DNA of 64,000 nucleotides, taken from positions 1 to 64,000 of the forward strand of contig QKWP01002001.1 of assembly GCA_003550325.1 (NCBI GenBank). The letters run 5' to 3'. Of the stretch, positions 56,413 to 64,000 are shown one piece after another. Numbering within the stretch: position 1 is the first letter of the stretch; the number at the start of each line of letters is the position of its first letter. The notes below the pieces were generated by a model, which made no database searches, was not told the origin of the DNA, and saw nothing but the letters and a program-made list of their open reading frames with translations. Source of the DNA: Gigaspora rosea (Eukaryota > Glomeromycota > Glomeromycetes > Diversisporales > Gigasporaceae). A program made the translations under genes and the position numbers.

Positions 56413-57544
56413 CCTTATGATACAAATCTTTGTCAATCTTGGGATCCCGTCATTAGAATTTAATGACTTTGGTCTCATTAGAATTGCCTTACTGAGACAA
56501 ACATTTTGGTAGTTAAATAATCCAAAATGGACTAGTGGATCAAAAATTTACTTAGTAATTTTAAAAATTACTATTAAAATTACACAAAAGTTAAACAATC
56601 TTAGAATTCTGTAATTGGATTTTGATGATTTTGGGCTTGTTAGAATCGTCTCACTGAGACCAACATTTTGGTAGTTGAATCATTCAAATAGACTAGTAGA
56701 TCAAAAGTTATCCAATTTTTAATATATATATATTATTAAATTTTAACTAATCAAATGCTTAGAAAAATTATCAGGTGAGGATAGGGGGCTAGCTACTTAG
56801 TGAAACTCTAATCAAGTGATTTCTGGCGCACTCTAACCAATAGCTATACTATACAGGTGCGCCATCTTATTTGATAATACATTTTCTTATAATCCTGTAA
56901 TTGGATTTTAATGATTTTGGGCTCATTGGAATCATTTTAAAAGAAATAAACATTTTGGTAGTAAAATCATTTAAAACGGACTAGTAGATTAAATATTACT
57001 TACTGTATTTAGCTTCAAAGTTTTTAAAAAATAAGCTCTACTTATAAATTACTCAAATTAGCCCATATAAATTAGAAGAGTTTCTGTTTATAAAACAGAT
57101 ATAATTCATAAAAAATTGTGTAATTAAAAATTGTGATAAATTTTACTATACCATATGTAAATGCTATGTAAATACTATATATTCTCGAAATAACCAATCT
57201 TTTTTGAGGAATAGCTAAAGCCAAATATGATCACATAACTATCTAATTAAAATAGCATCGATATAATCTCTGAAGTAAATGCAAAATTGTTTCACTAGTA
57301 TATAAATATATTGTTATACTTATGCATACACACCAGAATGCAGGATAACAATACAACAATAACAAAGTTATATAATATGCATACATATACATTGTTTTTA
57401 TTTTTTTTTTGGCAAAAAGTGAATAATTAAACACTTTTTTTTTGCAAAAAATGAATATAATCAAATTGGTTCTACTATATAATAATATATTAAGAGATAT
57501 CGAAAACAACAAAATTTATATACCAAAAGGGTTCTTCAACAATA

Positions 57545-57709
57545 AGGGTGCTGTCATTTATTAGATAATATTTTAGGAGGTGGGGGGTCAAGAAAAATCT
57601 TATCTTAGTTAAATTTGATTAGCTAAAATTCTATTTATAGATCTTATCTAGGGGTAAGAAGATAAGCCTCTATAGTAAATAGATATTAGGTAATAAATAT
57701 CAGTGCCCT
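57545..57709. mobile_element. Small inverted-repeat element, AGGGTGCTG type
   Basis: AGGGTGCTGTCATTTATTAG at the left pairs with the complement of the right end (TAATAAATATCAGTGCCCT). The interior has a G-tract (GGAGGTGGGGGG). A structural relative with a G-rich interior is at 61036-61190. 165 bp, non-coding. Confidence 0.6.
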
Positions 57710-60159
57710 AATTATATTAAAGACTTTATTATCGAAACACTTTTATTTTTTTTTTAAACTGCTTTAGCAGTTTTTTTTTTTAATATATAAAAACATGTTT
57801 ATAGAAAACAATATAAACCTAGTTATTATACCTGTTTTAGAAACTTTAATCCCAAACCAGAAGCATCTTCTTCTTTTCAATATCCATGAAATATATGGAC
57901 CGTATTTAGCTATAGAAATCTAGTTAACAGTGATTCATAAAAAGTAACTATCTGCTGTTTTGCAAAGAGTAGTCTGTCAAGTTTATGGCAAAAAGAAATA
58001 TCACAAAAAAATAGCACAAAACAAAAATTAAATCACTGGCTTATGCTTAGCCAGAATAAAAGTTATATGTTATCTTTTAAAGCAGAAAATTAAAGTAGAA
58101 TAATTTAAAGATTCATCTGATCATGAATACTCATTGGAAGAAAGTAAAAAACTAAAGTGTTCACAAGCCCTAGTTAATTGAAAACCATTAAGAACTACTT
58201 ACTACCTAAAATAACAAGACAGTAAAAGAATATGCAACAATATGCAACAGAAAAATTAAGTTTAAAGGAGAGCATTAAAAAATTAAAACACAAAGAGGTT
58301 TCAAATATAAAATCCAAAGTTTATGGCTCTCTTAATATGCATCTTATTGGCAATTAAAAGTATGAGTTAAATATTTGCAAAGTAGTTGCTTTTCTTGAAA
58401 TAAAGAATACAAAGTTAAGCATTTTAAACTTACTAATCAATCTACTTAGGGTTTGTTTTTATATATCCAAATCAAATTGATAATTTTGAATGATATAAAT
58501 AGTTAATATTGATCAATTTGACTCACAAAACAAACAAATATGATTATTATCATCTATTTACTTTGTATATTTATAACATGTACAAATGCTAGAATATAGA
58601 AGCATATTTTTTTGTAAATAGTGAGAATAGTAGTACCATTGCAGAGGCCTTGAAGATAATTCATCAGTTTGCAGTACCTAGATATTTTCTTTCTGATCAA
58701 AGCTATATAGAGACAAAAAGTATAAAAATTACTTTTGCTAGTTTTCAAAATAGCAAGCAAGAATGTTCTGTTATTTATTGTACAGTTTATATTATAAGAA
58801 CATAAATGGGAAAAATTTATAATTTGAAAACTCAACAAAAAATATTACAGATAATGTACAAAAGGACTAAATCTGGTTGCAAAAATCTCATACAAGAAGC
58901 AATTAAAGAATGTTTACTGGTAGTTCCAGATATAAAATAGTATATTCAAAAAAATTATTTAAAAAACACAAATTAGTGGGCCCTCTGGGCCCAGCAACAT
59001 TCCTTCCTACTTTTGCAAGTAACAAAAATAAATCTTCTGGAGTTATATTACTTTGAATTAAAATGGACTACTACTTTTTATTACAATTTGATTAGTATAT
59101 TTTTTTTTTAGGTTAGAATTAATTTTTAAGTTAAAACCAAAGATATAAAATCAAATCTAAGTATCTACTACAGGTTATTATATACTTTTTTGTCTATATA
59201 TCATTTGGTTTAATTCTTAATAATTCATCCAAGTCTGTAATTGATTCATTATATCTTTTTATTATATAATTAATTTTGTCTCTATGTCTTAAAGCTATTG
59301 TATTATCTGGTTTAATTTATAGCAATCTAGTTAAAATTTTTAAATAATTTATCATATTTGAATATAATAAAATATAATTTATTGTAATGGCTATTAATAT
59401 GCAAGATTGCATGAATTATTCAACTATTTGCATTTAAGATTTGTCTGGCTCTAAGAAAAACCTAATGACTTTTTTTGTAAGTTAAATTGTTATTTCTTGT
59501 ATGATTTATTGATTTTGTATTAAACTAGTTAATATATATATTTTTTATTAACTTTGATAAACATATGAAATATAAATTGTGCAGATTAATAAAGTTATGA
59601 GTTACTCAAGCACAAAACAATTACTTTAATAACTTATATAGCATTTATGCCCTATGAGATATTTATAAAACTTTCACAGTAATAATATAATAATATCATA
59701 ATATAATGCAATATTACATTCGCAAATTTAAGATTGGCAAAAAAAAAAAAAAAGATAATAAAAATAATCAGTCTATAAAAATATTCTTTATGCCAGTTAG
59801 AGATTTTATCAGATCAAAAGTTTATGATAGCTATGAATCTGCAGATATTTATACCTATAAGTTATTATGTCAGAGATGATAATGGACCAAGTCTTTTTTT
59901 GATGATTATGAATTCAATATTGAACTTGCAATAAAGGTTTAAATTATATTATAGTCTGAATTTGCACCTAAAGCCTGAAATTGATATATTGAATTAGCTG
60001 CACACTATATAGATTCTAATCTATAAATATGGATATCTTCTACGAGGAGATCAATGAAATGTATAAAAATTTAGTTAGCATTTAATCTTTAGATGAGTAT
60101 ATAGGGATGAGTTAGTAGAAAAGGAACAAAACATTTTTAGTAAAATGTTTTTAATTTTT
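57710..60159. other. AT-rich region, no gene
   Basis: About 2.4 kb without supported coding sequence. A small palindrome GGGCCCTCTGGGCCC at 58979-58993 stands out by GC content. Minus-strand frames (57243-57512, 58554-58838) show no recognised domains. Confidence 0.5.
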
Positions 60160-61020
60160 AAATTAAAATATTTTGACAACTATTTAAACAAATTTGCTAA
60201 AATTTTTTTTTATTTTAACCTTAAAATTATATAGAATTAAAATAAAAAAAAATTTATTAAATTTATTAAAATAATTGTTAAAATATTTAAGCTTGAAGTC
60301 AAAAAAACTTCTATTTAGAAAAAATTTGTTTCTTTTCTACTAACTCACCTCAACTATTTAAGCAAATTCGATTAATTTTTTTATTTAATTCTTACAAGCC
60401 TATAGAATTAAATACAAAAAGTTTATAGAATTTGCTTAAATGTTTGCAATATATCTTCTATTTCATAGCCACTTTAATTATTTTTAAATATTAAAGATAT
60501 TTTAGTTATTATCTAAGCAAATTTGATAAAATTTTATTATTTTAATTCTATAAGACTATAGAGTTAAAATAAAAAAGAATTAGTAGAATTTGCTTAAGTG
60601 GTTACAAAGATATCTTAGTTCAAAGTTTTAAAAAAATTTTACTTTTGCATTTGTTTTATAGATATTTTAATTTTTTATCAAATTTGAATAAAAATATTCC
60701 AGTAACTATTTAAGCAAATTTGATAAATTTTTTATTATAATTTTCTAAGTATCTAGAATTAAATAAAAACAAAAGTTTATGAAATTTGCTTAAGTAGTCA
60801 TAGAGATATCTTCATTTAAAATTTTAAAAAATTTTGTTCTTCCATTTTATAGATATAACACTTTAACTTTGAATGAAGATATTTTAGCAATTATCTAAAC
60901 AAATTTGATGAATTTTTTTTATTTTAATTCTATAAATCTGTAGAATTAAAATAAAAAAAATTCATCAAATTTATTTAGGTAGTTGCTGAGATATATTCAT
61001 TAAAAATTTTGGATGTATAT
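60160..61020. repeat. Array of palindromic ~175-bp units
   Basis: Four to five diverged units near 60175-60320, 60355-60465, 60510-60640, 60705-60830 and 60890-61010. Each is an inverted repeat of TTAAGCAAATTTGATAAATT... and ...AGAATTTGCTTAAGT-type arms meeting at TTCTATAAGNCTATAGAATT. Between units come GTTACAAAGATATCTT-type words. Non-coding. Confidence 0.7.
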
Positions 61021-61035
61021 ATATTATACATTGTT

Positions 61036-61190
61036 TAGGGTAGTAACAGATATTACATAATATTTTAGAGGAAAGATGGGGTCTCTAATATCTTATTAAA
61101 TATAAAAGTTCATAATAGCTCTCTTATATAGGAGGGAAGGAGTAGGAGGTATAGTAAAATAATATTACATAATATATATTACTACCCTTA
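61036..61190. mobile_element. Small inverted-repeat element, AGGGTAGTAA type
   Basis: TAGGGTAGTAACAGATATTA plus CATAATATTTTA pairs with AAATAATATTACATAATATA plus TATTACTACCCTTA. 155 bp with a G-rich interior (GATGGGGTC, GGAGGGAAGGAGTAGGAGG). Resembles the element at 57545-57709 in layout. Confidence 0.65.
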
Positions 61191-61319
61191 TTGATTTTTG
61201 CTTAAGAATAACATATATTATTTTTCTTTTTCATAGTGAATGTGGGTCGTATAACAGTTGTTATATGCCAAATAGACTCACACAAACTCACAGTATAACA
61301 GAAATAGAAAAATAAATCC

Positions 61320-61539
61320 GTTATTGAATGTTCCACATTCAATAACAGCATATCTGGCTTTGAATTTAATGTGCTTGACAACCTGAGCCCCTTCGGGGCC
61401 CAGGTTAGCACATTAAATTCAAAGTCAGATACTTCTTTTATTTGTTATCCAAAATGATCATCCCGTGATTCAAAGGATCACGGTATTCTCATTTCTCCTG
61501 CCAAATAAAACTGTTATTGGATGCTACAAATCCAATAAC
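61320..61539. repeat. Multi-hairpin element with GTTATTG...CAATAAC ends
   Basis: A terminal hairpin GTTATTGAATG-TTCCA-CATTCAATAAC (61320-61346) begins the element, and a similar one, GTTATTGGA...TCCAATAAC (61513-61539), ends it. Between them is an 81-base palindrome (61351-61431, arms GGCTTTGAATTTAATGTGCT) closed by CCCC-TTC-GGGG (loop 61392-61394, C(GAA)G on the other strand) and a smaller CCGTGATTC...GATCACGG hairpin. Non-coding. Related in ends and core to elements at 45363 and 53466-53658. Confidence 0.75.
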
Positions 61540-62449
61540 TATTTATTATACTTTGAAATTGGTATCAGTATGAAGTTTACCAATATAAAAACATATATGG
61601 ACTGATGCAAAAAGATTTGTACCTCAAACAGCTCTGATTAAAATATTTTTTGTACAAATTAATTTTTAATTTTTTTAATTTAATATACTTATTAGGTTAC
61701 CGGATTGATAAAAATAATTTTTTTAAAATTATTTTATTGATAAAATAAAAATTTATTAATAGTAACTTTTTTTTTTTACTATATAATTTACTATAGTAAT
61801 TTATATATACACGTATATAGAAAAAAAATCAAATTATCTCACTTTAAAGCTTAATTTCCTCACAACCAGTGATTCAATTTTGCTCAAATTTTAAATATAT
61901 CTTTATCATATGTACATTAATGCACTTGCGAAGTACAAGCTTATAGAACTGCATATTGGTTGCGAAATTATTTAAAATATCTTTTTTTTAAAAATATTTT
62001 TTGTTTTTTTCAAATACAGTGAATTGTACATGCTTAATTATTAAAATAAAATAATGTTAAAACAATAAAAATATTATAATAAGTTAAATTAAAACCTATT
62101 TTATTTAATACTAAAAAATTTTTAATAATTAATCAAGAAAAAAAATTTTTCCTTAGTATCAATTTTTTGAGGTACAAATCTTTCTGCACCAGCCTATATA
62201 TCAAATTTAGATAAAATATTATTCGTATTGTTATTTATTCTATGCAAAATCTCCTTGAGCATTTTAAATTATTTTTTTAGTAAATGCATGTTTTTGCTTT
62301 ACAATTAGAAAATAATTTTACCTGAACAATAATTTGAACAAAACAATAGATTTAAAGAATGAAGATTCAAAAAACCAGGAATTAACTTTTCAATTGAAGT
62401 AAGTGGCTATTATTAAGTTTTTTTGATTTAACTATAATTGAGAAGACTT
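61540..62449. other. AT-rich spacer
   Basis: No gene or repeat recognised. Confidence 0.45.
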
Positions 62450-63187
62450 AAGGAGAAAGAAGAGCCCGAGACACATGGAAGTGTGCCAAACGGATGAAAT
62501 TGCTTTTCTCCAACCGACCTATAGAAAACATCTCTCGAACAACCTATATTACTTATACAATGTTTACGAGGTTAACCGATACCGAACTTTCTTAAGTCCT
62601 TCCTCATATTAGAACTCGCGGAGTTCGTTTTTAAAGGGGAGAGAAATGTTTTTTTTTTTTTTTTTTTAAAGTTCCCGCTTTGGGCGAGAGTTTATTTAAT
62701 CAAGCCTGTGGATCAAGGGCACCTCTTTGGGCACACCCACAATTGAGTTACATTGAATGAGAGTACAACTAGCCACACGTACAACTTTTGGTTGTCTAAT
62801 TTAAGTAGTCCGCCCGAAGGTTCTACACTAGTTGCCATACCTACAACCCAACTAGAGGATTGCCTATTTAAACCCTCTGGTCCAACGCTTCGCATGTCAA
62901 TCTTACTTGTAATCACCGGTACAGCCCTCCGATACATTAGTCAGTCGAAAACAGTCCCGGATGCTACCTACATCCCCTTAGGACTAATTTATCCTCGCAG
63001 GTAAACTTGGTAGAGCAGTCCCTGTCCCACACAGGTATTACCTACACTTCGGTAACTTACGCACTCATCGAGGCAAGCAACTTGCAGTCAGGGGTACCTA
63101 ACCGCTACCATTACCTACTTCTGCTCTTGTAAGGTTCACACCGACCCCGGTACCCACCATTACTTTCCTATCGGTCCATCACCGGGT
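62450..63187. repeat. Higher-GC repeat unit, copy 1
   Basis: 738 bases beginning AAGGAGAAAGAAGAGCCCGA, with a base composition sharply unlike the preceding AT-rich sequence. Landmarks are CATGGAAGTGTGCC, a palindrome GAACTCGCGGAGTTCG, a run of 19 T, and GGACTAATTTATCCTCGC. Overlapping frames on both strands (62713-62937 minus, 62753-63004 plus) are open but share no recognised domain. The function is unknown: it could be part of a high-copy transposon or structural-RNA-related repeat. Confidence 0.6.
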
Positions 63188-63188
63188 N
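63188..63188. other. Single N joining two identical repeat copies
   Basis: One undetermined base exactly at the junction between the two copies. This is typical of a scaffold join or unresolved assembly overlap. Confidence 0.95.
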
Positions 63189-63926
63189 AAGGAGAAAGAA
63201 GAGCCCGAGACACATGGAAGTGTGCCAAACGGATGAAATTGCTTTTCTCCAACCGACCTATAGAAAACATCTCTCGAACAACCTATATTACTTATACAAT
63301 GTTTACGAGGTTAACCGATACCGAACTTTCTTAAGTCCTTCCTCATATTAGAACTCGCGGAGTTCGTTTTTAAAGGGGAGAGAAATGTTTTTTTTTTTTT
63401 TTTTTTAAAGTTCCCGCTTTGGGCGAGAGTTTATTTAATCAAGCCTGTGGATCAAGGGCACCTCTTTGGGCACACCCACAATTGAGTTACATTGAATGAG
63501 AGTACAACTAGCCACACGTACAACTTTTGGTTGTCTAATTTAAGTAGTCCGCCCGAAGGTTCTACACTAGTTGCCATACCTACAACCCAACTAGAGGATT
63601 GCCTATTTAAACCCTCTGGTCCAACGCTTCGCATGTCAATCTTACTTGTAATCACCGGTACAGCCCTCCGATACATTAGTCAGTCGAAAACAGTCCCGGA
63701 TGCTACCTACATCCCCTTAGGACTAATTTATCCTCGCAGGTAAACTTGGTAGAGCAGTCCCTGTCCCACACAGGTATTACCTACACTTCGGTAACTTACG
63801 CACTCATCGAGGCAAGCAACTTGCAGTCAGGGGTACCTAACCGCTACCATTACCTACTTCTGCTCTTGTAAGGTTCACACCGACCCCGGTACCCACCATT
63901 ACTTTCCTATCGGTCCATCACCGGGT
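63189..63926. repeat. Higher-GC repeat unit, copy 2
   Basis: Matches copy 1 with an offset of exactly 739, including the 19-T homopolymer and both frames. After 63926 the sequence continues (GCCCCAAACTTCCAAACC...) to the window end, showing that the real unit is longer than 738 bases. Confidence 0.9.
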
Positions 63927-64000
63927 GCCCCAAACTTCCAAACCAGTTGGCCCGAAAGGGTTGATCTACCCAGCATTAGGTGCTACTATGGTATTTCTTC
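63927..64000. other. Continuation of the higher-GC repeat to the window end
   Basis: Similar composition to the preceding repeat. No motif or gene recognised in this short piece. Confidence 0.5.

Larger units (their letters stand above)
54371..57064. mobile_element. 2.7-kb onion-like nested foldback region
   Basis: The outermost arms (54371-~54650 and ~56770-57064) pair through GAGTAATTTATAAGTAGA, AAAACTTTGAAGCTAAAT and CCTGTATAGT...CTATTGGTTAGA blocks. Inside, half-units of foldback family F at 55105-55225 and 56425-56545 form a second inverted pair. Between them lie separate palindromes at 55306-55392, 55486-55591, 55645-55948 and about 55990-56140. A hAT MITE (56163-56412) and a further inverted-repeat element (54686-55038) are embedded. 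No coding sequence. Family F is the same as at 19966-20566. Confidence 0.75.

Noticed and set aside
62713..62937. Paired open frames on both strands of the higher-GC repeat (also 63452-63743)
   Set aside because: Overlapping frames on both strands without any recognised domain; open frames are expected by chance in higher-GC sequence. Not called as genes.

Overview
The window looks like nuclear DNA of an early-diverging, very AT-rich, transposon-loaded fungus. An arbuscular mycorrhizal Rhizophagus-like species (Glomeromycotina) fits best. The reasons are coding islands with many short (66-126 bp) introns in a strongly AT-rich background, fungal-type CDC50, Argonaute and class-3 lipase genes, and a dense load of DNA-transposon derivatives. 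The species call is inference; no marker gene is present. There is a 618-base gap at 10395-11012 and a single N at 63188.

Three host genes can be reconstructed exon by exon, all on the + strand. They are a CDC50/Lem3-family P4-ATPase (lipid flippase) beta subunit (23238-25365, 7 exons, 388 aa), a full-length Argonaute with an intact DEDH slicer tetrad and one GC-AG intron (27463-30992, 12 exons, 837 aa), and a class-3 (diacylglycerol-lipase-like) lipase with a complete Ser-Asp-His triad (47914-51513, 4 exons, about 784 aa). CDC50 and Argonaute are neighbours about 2 kb apart. Nothing suggests that the three genes form a pathway.

The rest is mostly mobile DNA. A complete TA-flanked DNA transposon (15004-18562) encodes a 724-aa DDE transposase with an unusually long D-E spacing. 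It sits inside a ~127-bp minisatellite and carries a small foldback element in one of its introns. Several non-autonomous hAT elements have exact 8-bp target-site duplications: 4319-4571 and 56163-56412 (one family), 12886-14152, 32317-33421 and 37671-38124. A nested Harbinger-like element lies at 13113-13622. A 2.8-kb inverted-repeat element (31511-34339) holds a hAT element, which itself holds two further terminal-inverted-repeat elements.

Large foldback structures occur at 19966-20566 and 54371-57064. A recurrent class of small palindromes centred on a C(GAA)G mini-hairpin appears at 35134, 45363, 53548 and 61351. Tandem arrays occur at 11590-12065, 14318-18928, 38590-39430 and 60160-61020. 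Gene relics include a leucine-rich-repeat pseudogene (~40680-41225) and a Tc1/mariner transposase fragment (~43065-43150). The right end (62450-64000) is a compositionally different, higher-GC sequence present as two identical 738-bp copies joined by one N. This is probably an assembly join inside a high-copy repeat.
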